NCBI RefSeq assembly: GCF_034366625.1
Contig: NZ_JAXMIH010000014.1
Coordinates: forward strand, 310,001 to 374,000
From: Prosthecobacter sp.
GTDB taxonomy: Bacteria > Verrucomicrobiota > Verrucomicrobiia > Verrucomicrobiales > Verrucomicrobiaceae
Direction of reading: 5' to 3'
DNA length: 64,000 nt
The position numbers and the translations under genes were made by a program. Each line of letters opens with the position of its first letter. The stretch's first letter is position 1. Under the pieces are notes generated by a model. It was not told the origin of the DNA and searched no databases. It saw nothing but the letters and a program-made list of their open reading frames with translations. Shown piece by piece: positions 38,389 through 47,046 of the stretch.

Positions 38389-39099
38389 TCATTTCCCTTT
38401 CAGCAGGCGATATTCAGCCTCCGCCCTCGCCTCTAATTCGCGCTTCTTGGCTTCCGCCATGCGCCGCGACAAATCTTCAAAAGTCTCAAAGGGCTCCATT
38501 TCATTCAACAAACCGAGCCATCTCTGCGCCACACTATCATCAGGATGGCGGGCGACCACCTCCCACAACGCTAGACGTGCGATGCATCGCACAGGATAAA
38601 ACTTCTCCCGCAGAGTGCCGCAGCCGCCGTTGACGACGAAATGGCCGTCGTCCATCGCCGCGAAGAACCACTCGATGGTCTGGCGATCCTGGAGACGTCG
38701 CAGTGTTTTCGCCGCGCTGATGCGCACGGCGTGAAAGTCCGACCAGGCCATCTCCCGTCCCGCCTTTTTGACCGAATCCGCATCGCCGAGCGCGGCAGCA
38801 ATCACAATGAGCATACCGCGCATCTCGTCATCCAGCTCCTGCTTCATTTGTCTGCGCACGTCTGGCAGCAATGCCGCGCCAATCCTGCGGCAGTCCTGGA
38901 TGATGGCCTCGCGTTTTCTCTCCGTCGGCATGCTGCGCTGCGACCAGTAGTAATCCGCCTCCGGGTTCGTTGGATCGCACTCATGTCGCAACCGGGCAAG
39001 GATGCCATCAAAGGCAGAACTCGGCCTCTCGTTCCAGTTCAGGACCAAACCGGGCACGAGCACGAACAGCAGGGCAACGATGAAGCGGTCGTGACTCAT
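38389..39099 (-). CDS. Membrane-anchored HEAT-like protein, unknown function
   Basis: The 236-residue protein has one N-terminal hydrophobic segment (residues 5-22) without an obvious cleavage site. An alpha-helical body follows with repeat-like helices (MRGMLIVIAAALGDADSVKKAG, AVRISAAKTLRRLQDRQTIEWF) that resemble HEAT repeats. It ends in a charged coiled-coil-like tail (MAEAKKRELEARAEAEYRLL, no longer run visible). I do not recognise a family. It lies between the VCBS and CehA-like genes in the long minus-strand run. Confidence 0.6.
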   Translation of the reverse strand: MSHDRFIVALLFVLVPGLVLNWNERPSSAFDGILARLRHECDPTNPEADYYWSQRSMPTERKREAIIQDCRRIGAALLPDVRRQMKQELDDEMRGMLIVIAAALGDADSVKKAGREMAWSDFHAVRISAAKTLRRLQDRQTIEWFFAAMDDGHFVVNGGCGTLREKFYPVRCIARLALWEVVARHPDDSVAQRWLGLLNEMEPFETFEDLSRRMAEAKKRELEARAEAEYRLLKGK

Positions 39100-39129
39100 G
39101 CAGATGCAACGAATCAGCCCGCATCTTAA

Positions 39130-40335
39130 TTAGCGCTGCGGATTCTCATACCAGATCACACCAAGTTGGTCGCGTTCCTCGCAGGTGATGACATCGAGAT
39201 CGCCATCACCGTCGAGATCGAGCGTCTGCATGAGATCGTACTTCAGTCCTTCCGGCCCGCCGAGCGTGTGTTGTTTCCACGGGCCGCCACGCTGTTGTTC
39301 CAGCCACACGATGCCTTCGAGTTCGGCTTTGGCGTTTTCGCAGGTGAACAGCAGATCTGGCAGTGAGTCACCGTTCATGTCGGCAATCTTGACTGCCTTG
39401 GCATCGCCAAGTTTTGCGCCATCAAGGGTCAAAACCTGCTCCTGCCAGCCACCATCGGCTTTTTGCAGACAAAGCACGATCTCGACCGGCTTGGCAGCCA
39501 CCGCCACATCCATCAGGCCGTCACCATTCACATCGCCGACATCAGCAAACATGACTTGCTTGCCCAATCCGCCAATCGCGTGCTCCTGCCACGCCGCGTG
39601 ATCGCGATTGGCCGCAGCGCCGGGATTTTCGAGCCAGAACACGCCGGTGCGGCTGCCTTTGCGGTCGCTGAACAGCGCATCTGCGTCACCATCGCCATCC
39701 ATGTCATGTGGTGCAAGCGACATGACCCAGCCGGCATCACGCAGCTTATGATATGACCACGCGCCAAGTTCATCCGGCTTCGGTGGCGCTTGCAGCCAGC
39801 CGACAGCGGCGTCTTGGCTCTTGGAAGCGACCAGTAAATCGACGCCATGCTGTTCGTCGAGATCGAGCGCCGCCACCTGCATCCACATCTGCTTGTTGGC
39901 CGTGGCTGGAAAAGCATCCGTGCGCCACTTATCACCCTCTGGGCGATGCCAATACAGCGTGCGCGTCTTGCCCTCCGTTCCGCTGACGACCTCCAGCCTG
40001 CCATCGCCATCGAGATCGGCAAAGATTGCCTCCTCCACGTTTTTGACCTCGCCCACCGTAACTTGCGGCCATGCTTCGCGCGCCTTGGCTGCGCCTGGAT
40101 TCAAATACACGCGCACCACGCCGCCTTCCTCCCAGCCGGTGACGATGTCGGGCAGTCCGTCACGATTGAGATCTCCCAGCTTCACGCCATCCGCGCCACG
40201 CGAGGTATTGTCGATGGTGTGCCGCTGCCACACCACCCCCGGCGCAGACACCACTTCGCTGGCAAGCGTCCCCGCGACAGCAATCTCAGCCACCGGGGCA
40301 AACAGCATACCGAGGAGGGAAAGGCAGTATTTCAT
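39130..40335 (-). CDS. Secreted FG-GAP/VCBS-repeat protein
   Basis: The 401-residue protein has a signal (1-21) and at least six FG-GAP/VCBS-type repeats. Their calcium-binding loops can be read directly: GDLNRDGLPDIVTG, ADLDGDGRLEVVSG, HDMDGDGDADALF, GDVNGDGLMDVAVA, ADMNGDSLPDLLF and LDLDGDGDLDVIT. It should form a beta-propeller with calcium in each blade. Such proteins are typical extracellular binding or scaffold proteins in PVC bacteria. It is in line with the S8 peptidase gene, 19 bp upstream. Confidence 0.85.
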   Translation of the reverse strand: MKYCLSLLGMLFAPVAEIAVAGTLASEVVSAPGVVWQRHTIDNTSRGADGVKLGDLNRDGLPDIVTGWEEGGVVRVYLNPGAAKAREAWPQVTVGEVKNVEEAIFADLDGDGRLEVVSGTEGKTRTLYWHRPEGDKWRTDAFPATANKQMWMQVAALDLDEQHGVDLLVASKSQDAAVGWLQAPPKPDELGAWSYHKLRDAGWVMSLAPHDMDGDGDADALFSDRKGSRTGVFWLENPGAAANRDHAAWQEHAIGGLGKQVMFADVGDVNGDGLMDVAVAAKPVEIVLCLQKADGGWQEQVLTLDGAKLGDAKAVKIADMNGDSLPDLLFTCENAKAELEGIVWLEQQRGGPWKQHTLGGPEGLKYDLMQTLDLDGDGDLDVITCEERDQLGVIWYENPQR

Positions 40336-40354
40336 AAAGCGGGCGCGGCAGCAG

Positions 40355-41299
40355 TTACTTCTTCAGCACATGCTGCAAGGCCGCCATAACGTCGAGACGA
40401 CGGAAAGATTGCTTCGTGGCGGCGTCTTCGACGGGTTTGCCGGTCTTTTGGAAGATCTTCATCATCGCGTCGGCGATGTTCTTGCCGTCAGCCCTCCAAT
40501 CATAGCCGCTTTTCTCGATGGCCTCGCGCAGGAGCACGGCGGAGCCGCAGAGGATGGCGTTGGAGCTGCTCGTGGCCCGTGCAGGCACGAGGAGGTCGAT
40601 CTTGGTGCTGCGGTCGAGGATGGCGATGTCTTTGCCGGGAGTGACTGCGCCGATGGCGAAGCAGTTCGGCTGTGACGCAGGCCACGAGATGCCCTTGGTG
40701 AAGTTGTGATTGCCCGCCGGAGCACTGACCCAAATGCCAAGTGCGCGCAACGTCGCGAGTTTAGCATCGATCTCGGTCGGTACAGGCTCGGCATGCTCTT
40801 TGTCATCGACGGGTGCCAAATTGACGGTGGTGATGTGATGCTCGGCGTGATGGTCGATGACCCACTGCAAAGCACGGGCAAGCGAGACGCTGTCGGTGAT
40901 CTTGCAGTGGCAGCACTCAAGGCTGCGCACCACCGCGATCTGGTTATTGTAGGCCACGCCGCGCTTGCCGCCGTAGTTCACCGAGGATGGAATGCCGATC
41001 GTCGAGCCGTGATAACCCTTGCCTTCGTGCTTCGGGTCATCATCACCATCCACGGCATCAAAAGTGACGCGCACCTTCGGCACGCCGTCGATCACAGCTT
41101 TCCATTCCGGCCTCGACATAGTGCAGCCATCGTCGAGCAAGACGAGCGTTTGCCCCTTGCCGAAAGTGAGCACGTCGGCGTAGGCCTTCCAGGCAGCAAT
41201 GACGCCTGCGTGCTCAAACTCGGCGGGTTGCGCCGGCTCTTGAGCGGAAGCGAGGCTGGAGAACAGCAGCAAGCCAGCAACGATGCCTTTAACGCTCAT
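40355..41299 (-). CDS. Divergent S8 (subtilisin-like) serine peptidase
   Basis: The 314-residue protein has a signal (1-19) and the subtilase triad in degenerate context: Asp in TLVLLDDGCT (56 or 57), His in GKGYHGSTIG (H97), oxyanion Asn in VSAPAGNHN (N197) and Ser in RATSSSNAIL (S244). The standard HGTHVAG and GTSMAxP motifs are therefore both altered. No propeptide is apparent between the signal and the catalytic domain. A cysteine cluster ECCHC sits at 128-132. Proteolysis is plausible but not assured. The start overlaps the end of the upstream haem dehydrogenase gene by 11 bp. Confidence 0.72.
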   Translation of the reverse strand: MSVKGIVAGLLLFSSLASAQEPAQPAEFEHAGVIAAWKAYADVLTFGKGQTLVLLDDGCTMSRPEWKAVIDGVPKVRVTFDAVDGDDDPKHEGKGYHGSTIGIPSSVNYGGKRGVAYNNQIAVVRSLECCHCKITDSVSLARALQWVIDHHAEHHITTVNLAPVDDKEHAEPVPTEIDAKLATLRALGIWVSAPAGNHNFTKGISWPASQPNCFAIGAVTPGKDIAILDRSTKIDLLVPARATSSSNAILCGSAVLLREAIEKSGYDWRADGKNIADAMMKIFQKTGKPVEDAATKQSFRRLDVMAALQHVLKK

Positions 41300-43727
41300 G
41301 TTTGGAGGTGAGGAAGGCCAGCAGATCACGCAGCTCCGCATCCGTCAGCGACATGACGAGTCCTGGTGGCATGAGAGAGGTCTTCAACTCGGTGCGGCTA
41401 ACGATGTCGGCTTCGGGGAAGGAGCGTTCTTTGCCGGTGAGATCGCGGAAGACCTCGCTGCTGGAGGAGCGCAGAAGAATGCCGATGAACTCGGTGCCGT
41501 CCTTCAATTTGACCACAGATGGATAAAACTGCGGGGCGACTTCGCGATGCGGCTCCAGGATGGAGCGCAGGATGGCGGCGCGGTCGCCTTGCTGCGCGAT
41601 GAGGGTGAGGTCGGGGCCGACCACGTTGCCACGGCCGCTTTGGCGGTGGCAGGAGGCGCAGAGGGCGACTTTGGGATGGAAGAAGAGACGACGACCCGCC
41701 TCGACGTCGGCAGTACCGGGAAGTGAATCCAGCATCTTCAACCACGCGACGGTGTCGTCGAATACGGGACGAGCGGTGCTCATGGTGAAGGACTTGTCGT
41801 GCTCGGTGAAGCGCAGGCCACGACGGGCTTCATCGCGGATGGTGGCGTTGTCACTCTTGGCGAGCTTTTGCAGCAAGGCGGTGTCTTCGACGCCGAGAAT
41901 GGCTTCCGCGCGGAGCTGCGGGCTGCGTTTTTCATCGGCGGCGACTTCTGCGGAGGCTTTGCGGGCGGCGAGCGTGCGCACGACTTCAAGCGTGAGCACG
42001 TCATCGCCTGTGGCGAGGAGTTCGTTCAGCAACGGCACGGTGAGCGCCTTGTGCGTGGCAGGAACAAGCCGCAACGCGTAACCTTTGAGTCGTGCGGGCG
42101 TTTTCGGATTCGTGATGCGTTCGACGAGCACCTCGGGATTGGTCACGCCCGCGCCGGGTTCGCCGCGCAGGGTGTTCCAAGTGGCGAGAACGGCCTCGAA
42201 GAGACGGAAATCGAGTGTGGGGTCGGAAAGCATCGTTTCGACCTCGGGCATGAACTTCGTCAAAACGGCGTCGGCGATCCAGCGCAGGCACTCGAAACGC
42301 ATTTCGGGATCGGTTTCGGCCACAAAGGCCCGCACCCACTTTTCGTCGTTCAAATCGGCGCGACGAAGCGCGACGAAGGCCCAGACGCGATCGGCTGCCG
42401 GGAGCTTTTTGAGTTCAGCGACGGTCCATGGCTGACGAGCGAGAGCGGTCAAAGCCGCATCGGAGAGATAAGAGTCACCACCACGGGCGAGTTCGAGCAG
42501 CTTGTTGGTGCTCAGCTTCGCTTTGCCTTCACGCAGTTCTTGGGCGAGACGCGCGTCATCGTTGAGCGGGTCAGGCGTGGTCTTGAGCCAGTTTGCTTTC
42601 GATTTGTCGATCTCCACCTTCCAGAGACGACCACGGCCGTGGATCGGATACGAACTGAACACCCAGTCGTTCATGTAGAACGCACCGTCGGGGCCGACGG
42701 CCATGCAGGTGGGGCGGAAGAAATCGCTGCCGCGCACCAGCGGGATGCGCTCGGAGGTGTAGCCCGCGCCTTTTCGCGTGAGCGGGAAGTAGTCGATGCT
42801 GTGATCGCTCCACGAGGGAATCATCACGCCGCCGCCGAGTTCGACGACCGCGCAGGGCCCCTCGCCACTCGGATGCACCATGCCGAGCGTGCCGCGCAAC
42901 TCGCCGTTCCATGCGACAAAGGGATGCACGGGCGCGCTGCCATAGACCCACTGAAAGCCGTAGTCAGCGCCTTCGACAACATTGAGCAAACGGCACGGCG
43001 GACGGCTGCCGGGATCGTTTTCAGCGGCGAAGATTTCGCCGTCTTTGCGCACGAGCAGTCCAAACGGATTCCAGAAGCCCCGTGCGATGCGACGCATCTG
43101 TTTGCCATCGGCGGTGCAGCGGAAGACGCCGCCTTCACCGCGTCCGCTCACTTTCATGCCGTCGGTGCCAGTGATGGTCCAGTCTTTGCCGAAGTTCTCG
43201 CCGAGCGAGAAGACGAGGCCGCCATCGGGATGCCAGGCCATGCCGCTGAGGCCGTTGTGCGGATAATCCGCGAGCGTGTTCATCGTGGCGAGGTTCTCTT
43301 CCAAATCGCCGACGCCATCGCCATTCGTGTCCTTCACTCGCAGGATGCGATCACGCTCCGCGAGATAAATCCAGCCGTCCGGGCCGCATTCGACATGCAT
43401 CGTGGCATCGGTCTTGTTGTAAAACACGCGGCGGTTTTTGCCGTTGGCATCAAAGACCACAATCTCATCGTGCTCAGGTCCCACATAGCCCTGCGGACGA
43501 AAATGCGTGTGGCAGGAAGCCAGCCAGATGTTGCCCTTTTCATCGACATCAATGCCCGTCGGCGTGACGAGATCGGGATGCTCGGCCAGCAATGTGAGTT
43601 TGACGCCGGGTTGTAACGTTTCGATCTGCGGTGGCAGATCCTTCGGCACATCGGGCGCTTTCGGTGGCGGGCCGGATTGGGCGAAAGCGGCGAGCGGGAG
43701 GAGAAAAGGGAGAAGTGATCGGTGCAT
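41289..43727 (-). CDS. Propeller-HEAT-cytochrome c dehydrogenase-like protein
   Basis: The 812-residue exported protein has a signal (1-16). A glucose/sorbosone-dehydrogenase-like propeller occupies about 35-400 (TPTGIDVDEKGNIWLASCH, FGLLVRKDGEIFAAENDPGS, GADYGFQWVYG, PTCMAVGPDGAFYMNDW). HEAT-like repeats run about 430-660. The C-terminal haem domain has CASCHRQSGRGNVVGPDLT and the LMPPGLV...LTDAELRDLLAFL ending, matching the PVC TIGR02604/TIGR02603 pattern. Such proteins are predicted periplasmic dehydrogenases of unknown substrate. The ATG at 43727 starts the signal. Confidence 0.85.
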   Translation of the reverse strand: MHRSLLPFLLPLAAFAQSGPPPKAPDVPKDLPPQIETLQPGVKLTLLAEHPDLVTPTGIDVDEKGNIWLASCHTHFRPQGYVGPEHDEIVVFDANGKNRRVFYNKTDATMHVECGPDGWIYLAERDRILRVKDTNGDGVGDLEENLATMNTLADYPHNGLSGMAWHPDGGLVFSLGENFGKDWTITGTDGMKVSGRGEGGVFRCTADGKQMRRIARGFWNPFGLLVRKDGEIFAAENDPGSRPPCRLLNVVEGADYGFQWVYGSAPVHPFVAWNGELRGTLGMVHPSGEGPCAVVELGGGVMIPSWSDHSIDYFPLTRKGAGYTSERIPLVRGSDFFRPTCMAVGPDGAFYMNDWVFSSYPIHGRGRLWKVEIDKSKANWLKTTPDPLNDDARLAQELREGKAKLSTNKLLELARGGDSYLSDAALTALARQPWTVAELKKLPAADRVWAFVALRRADLNDEKWVRAFVAETDPEMRFECLRWIADAVLTKFMPEVETMLSDPTLDFRLFEAVLATWNTLRGEPGAGVTNPEVLVERITNPKTPARLKGYALRLVPATHKALTVPLLNELLATGDDVLTLEVVRTLAARKASAEVAADEKRSPQLRAEAILGVEDTALLQKLAKSDNATIRDEARRGLRFTEHDKSFTMSTARPVFDDTVAWLKMLDSLPGTADVEAGRRLFFHPKVALCASCHRQSGRGNVVGPDLTLIAQQGDRAAILRSILEPHREVAPQFYPSVVKLKDGTEFIGILLRSSSSEVFRDLTGKERSFPEADIVSRTELKTSLMPPGLVMSLTDAELRDLLAFLTSKHER

Positions 43728-43798
43728 GGAGGATTGGAATACGGACTGGCACCGCACACTTTGCGGCGGCGGCTCGCTTTACATGCGAGTGCTGGAGT

Positions 43799-44551
43799 TC
43801 AGTATGTCGCGCGACCGCCGGAGAGATCGAACACAGCGGCGGTGGTGAAGGAGCAGTCTTCGGAGCAGAGCCAGGCGACGAGCGCGGCGGCTTCCTCCTT
43901 TTTGCCAAAGCGGCCCATGGGGATCTTCGAGAGCATGTAGTCGATGTGAGACTGCTGCATCTGCAGGAGGATGTCTGTGGCGATGACGGCGGGTGTGACG
44001 GCGTTGACGGTGATGTTGGAAGTCGCGAGTTCTTTTCCAAGTGACTTGGTCAGCGCGATGACGCCTGCCTTCGACGCGCTGTAATGCGCTGCATTCGGGT
44101 TGCCTTCCTTCCCAGCGATGGAGGCGATGCTGACGATGCGGCCGTAGCCATTCTTCAGCAGATGCGGGACGACGCTGCGGCAGCAGAAGAACGGGCCGTT
44201 GAGATTGATGTCCATCACGCGCTGCCAGTCAGCGGGATCAATCTCCCAAGTCTTCGCGTTGCCGCCGGTGATGCCGGCGTTGTTCACGAGGATGTCGAGT
44301 TTTCCAAAGGCTTTCACCGTGGCCTCGGTGGCCGCTTGGACGGAGACGAGATTGGCGAGATCCACGGTGGCGGTATGCACCGTGTCCGGCGTGCCCATTT
44401 CAGCCGAAGCCTGCGCGAGCGCTGCCGCGTCCACATCCCACAGCGAGACACGAGCGCCGGAGGCGAGCAGGCGTTCGGCGATGGCGCGGCCAATGCCACG
44501 CGCGCCTCCGGTGACGATGGCGTTGCGATGATTGAGGTCGATTTGGTTCAT
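43799..44551 (-). CDS. SDR-family oxidoreductase (FabG-like)
   Basis: The 250-residue cytoplasmic protein has the classical SDR pattern: TGGARGIG (about 14-21), NNAG within ILVNNAGITGG, catalytic Ser in IVSIASIAG, YSASKAG (Tyr and Lys), and a C-terminal LSGG ending. It resembles 3-oxoacyl-ACP reductase or sugar/alcohol dehydrogenases. Placement in a run with Gfo/Idh/MocA enzymes favours a sugar-derived substrate over fatty acid synthesis. The ATG at 44551 (MNQIDLN) is the natural start; it lies 20 bp after the preceding gene. Confidence 0.88.
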   Translation of the reverse strand: MNQIDLNHRNAIVTGGARGIGRAIAERLLASGARVSLWDVDAAALAQASAEMGTPDTVHTATVDLANLVSVQAATEATVKAFGKLDILVNNAGITGGNAKTWEIDPADWQRVMDINLNGPFFCCRSVVPHLLKNGYGRIVSIASIAGKEGNPNAAHYSASKAGVIALTKSLGKELATSNITVNAVTPAVIATDILLQMQQSHIDYMLSKIPMGRFGKKEEAAALVAWLCSEDCSFTTAAVFDLSGGRATY

Positions 44552-44571
44552 GAAGGGTTGGCGTTGGATAC

Positions 44572-45930
44572 TCAAAGCTCCGTCCACTGGCCGGGCACGG
44601 GCACCGGGTAGCGGCCTTTGTCATCAGACTTGATCGGCGGTTCGCTCTCATGCGTGAGCTGGTCGATGCCGGGGAACCATTCGAACTTCGACGCGAGCGC
44701 CTCGTCCCACGTCACGCTGCGACCCATGTGCATCGCGGCGCGGCCCATGATGGCGGCGAGGTTGGAGTGCGCGGCACGTTTCGCCTGATTGAAGGGCTTG
44801 TTCGTGCGGATCGCATCGAGGAAATCATTCCACTGATTCTGCCACACGGTGTGCTTTTCCTTCGGCGCGCGCCATTCGATGTTCCTGCGGTTGGTGTTCT
44901 GGTCTTTGTAAATCTCCACATCGGCGGCATGCGTGTTGCCGGAGAACTGCGCGGCTTTCTTGCTGCCATGCACATAGGTGGCGAAGTGGCTCTGCGTTTT
45001 CGCGATGTAGCGCACGGTGTGCATGGCCCGCGTGCCGTTGGGGAAGGTCCACTCGACATTGAAGGCGTCGAGGTTCTGGCTGCAATCCTGGCTGTTCGCG
45101 GCGCGTCCGCACACGCCCTGCGCGGAGACAGGCAGTGCATCGTGCAGCCAGCAAAGCTCGTCGATCTGATGGATATCCATTTCCGCCCAAAGTCCGCCGC
45201 AAACCCAGTAGAACTTCGTGAAGTTGCGCAACTGCCACTCCAGCTCGCTCTTGTCCGCTGGCTTTGGTCCGAGCCCTCCCGCAGGCCCCATGCGATAGGC
45301 GCGGGTGTATTGCAGATCGCCCAGTTCACCGGCGCGGAGGCGGCGGATGAGTTCCTCGCGGTTCGGCGAATGACGGCACATGAGACCAGCGGCAATCTTC
45401 ACGCCCTTTTTCTCCGCAGCCTCGGCGGCAGCGATCACGCGCCTCACGCCGACGGGATCGGTGGCGAAGGATTTCTCCATGAAGACATTCACGCCGCGTT
45501 CCACAGCATACTCAAGCTGCTGCGGTCGAAAGCCTGCATAGCCGGTGAGCAGCGCGATGTCGCCCGATCCAGGCCGCAGCGAATCGATGGCCTTCTTGAA
45601 AGCATCAAAGCCGATGAACTGGCGCTCCGAGGGCACATCAATGCGCTCTTGAAACTTGTCGTAGAGAACCGTGTGCGACCGCTGCAGCCGGTCTTCATAC
45701 AGATCGGCCATGGCGACGAGCTTCGTGGTGCTGCCGGTGGCTTCCATCGCATTGGCAATGGCACCGCTGCCACGTCCGCCGCTGCCGATGATGGCAAGCT
45801 GAATGGTGTCACTGCCCGCCGCATGGACGTGCGGTATGGCGATCCCGGCCAGAGCGGATGCGGCGACGATTTTGCCGCTTTGCTGGAAGAAATCACGACG
45901 AGTCAGGTGGTTGGAGTCGGTGGGTTTCAT
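44572..45930 (-). CDS. Tat-exported Gfo/Idh/MocA family oxidoreductase
   Basis: The 452-residue protein starts with the twin-arginine signal LTRRDFFQQSGKIVAASAL (from residue 9). The Rossmann motif LAIIGSGGRGSGAIANAM follows from about residue 45. The EK motif is NVFMEKSFATDPVG, with Ser in place of the usual Pro after Lys. The segment GLWAEMDIHQIDEL carries the C-terminal-domain His typical of the family. It is one of three Gfo/Idh/MocA genes in the long minus-strand run and is probably exported with bound NAD(P). Substrate unknown. Confidence 0.85.
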   Translation of the reverse strand: MKPTDSNHLTRRDFFQQSGKIVAASALAGIAIPHVHAAGSDTIQLAIIGSGGRGSGAIANAMEATGSTTKLVAMADLYEDRLQRSHTVLYDKFQERIDVPSERQFIGFDAFKKAIDSLRPGSGDIALLTGYAGFRPQQLEYAVERGVNVFMEKSFATDPVGVRRVIAAAEAAEKKGVKIAAGLMCRHSPNREELIRRLRAGELGDLQYTRAYRMGPAGGLGPKPADKSELEWQLRNFTKFYWVCGGLWAEMDIHQIDELCWLHDALPVSAQGVCGRAANSQDCSQNLDAFNVEWTFPNGTRAMHTVRYIAKTQSHFATYVHGSKKAAQFSGNTHAADVEIYKDQNTNRRNIEWRAPKEKHTVWQNQWNDFLDAIRTNKPFNQAKRAAHSNLAAIMGRAAMHMGRSVTWDEALASKFEWFPGIDQLTHESEPPIKSDDKGRYPVPVPGQWTEL

Positions 45931-45972
45931 GGTTTTGATGGGGGCTTGCGGTTGTTTGTCTGGATCAAATCA

Positions 45973-47031
45973 TCAGAGGCCCGCGAGCACCTCGCTGAGC
46001 TTCACCTCGCGTCCGAGTTCGAGGGAACGTTTGGCGGCTTCTAGCGCTGCGATGACCTCGACTTCCTCCTCGATGGGCACGCTCTCCTTGCCGGTGATGA
46101 CGAGATCAAGGAAGGCCTCCAGCAGGTAGGCGTAAAGATTCGTCAAGTCGGGCGTGACCGTGCGCCAGCCCTTCTCGCCGTAGAGATTGATCTGGTAGCC
46201 GCTGCGCATCGCTTCTTTGTCGGCGACCATGAGCACGACATCGCGCTTCTCGCCGAAGCGCAGTCGCGCGATGTTCGCACCGGACTTGCCGACGTTGATG
46301 GCGCTCACGGCGCCCTTGCCGAGCACGGCGTAGGCCATCGAGAGCGCGTGGATGCCGTAATAAACCAGTTCGTTGCCGCAGATGACGCTCGCGAGATGCA
46401 CCTCGCCGAGTTGCGGCAGTTCGTTGCGCAGCTTGATGATGTCGGGCACAAAACGCAGGCTGCTGGCGGACATGAAGCGCGTCTTCGTCTCGCGTGCGAG
46501 CTTCGCCACGGCGGCGGCCTCACGCGCGGTCATGGCGAGCGGCTTGTCGCAGAACGTGGGCACGCCTTTGCGCAGCGAATGCTCCGCGTATTTCCATTGC
46601 GATCCGCTGCCGTCATCAACGATGAGCACGGCATCGACACCGTCGCAGCATTGTTCGGGCGTGTCAGTCACGGTCTCGATGCCACAGACATCTGCCAGCG
46701 CTCGCGCGGCGGCTTTGTCCGTGTCCCAGATCTTCACCACGCGCGCGCCTTCGAGCCTGCGGCCTGATTTGACGAAGGTGCCCTTGAGCTGCTTCGCCTT
46801 CTCCTCGTCCCACCCATTGAACGTCGTGGAAAAAGCGGTGCCGTGATGCGAGCCCGGCATGCGCGGCGCGGCAGGGTTGTTATAGGTGGGCGCATACGTC
46901 GCCGCAGAGATGATGCCGAGCTTCAACGGCGCTGATTGGGCGCGTCCGATGATCGGAACTCCGGCCATCGACGCGGCAAGCGCGGCGGCGGATCGGGTGA
47001 CAAACGTGCGGCGGTCGAGTGGTGGATTCAT
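45973..47031 (-). CDS. Tat-exported Gfo/Idh/MocA-like protein
   Basis: The 352-residue protein has the signal DRRTFVTRSAAALAASMAG (from residue 6). A nucleotide-binding start LGIISAATYAPTYNNPA replaces the usual GxGxxG, so the dinucleotide loop is atypical. Later family features are VVKIWDTDKAAARALADVCG, DAVLIVDDGSGSQWKYAEHSL and the sugar-enzyme motif FCDKPLAMTAREAAA (D in place of E in EKP). It may bind cofactor differently or be non-catalytic. It sits between a second Gfo/Idh/MocA gene and the large haem dehydrogenase. Confidence 0.75.
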   Translation of the reverse strand: MNPPLDRRTFVTRSAAALAASMAGVPIIGRAQSAPLKLGIISAATYAPTYNNPAAPRMPGSHHGTAFSTTFNGWDEEKAKQLKGTFVKSGRRLEGARVVKIWDTDKAAARALADVCGIETVTDTPEQCCDGVDAVLIVDDGSGSQWKYAEHSLRKGVPTFCDKPLAMTAREAAAVAKLARETKTRFMSASSLRFVPDIIKLRNELPQLGEVHLASVICGNELVYYGIHALSMAYAVLGKGAVSAINVGKSGANIARLRFGEKRDVVLMVADKEAMRSGYQINLYGEKGWRTVTPDLTNLYAYLLEAFLDLVITGKESVPIEEEVEVIAALEAAKRSLELGREVKLSEVLAGL

Positions 47032-47046
47032 GGCGTGTGGATGGGA

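Noticed and set aside
41799..43616. 605-codon plus-strand frame opposite the haem dehydrogenase
   Set aside because: Antisense shadow; the minus strand carries the recognised propeller, HEAT and CxxCH domains.
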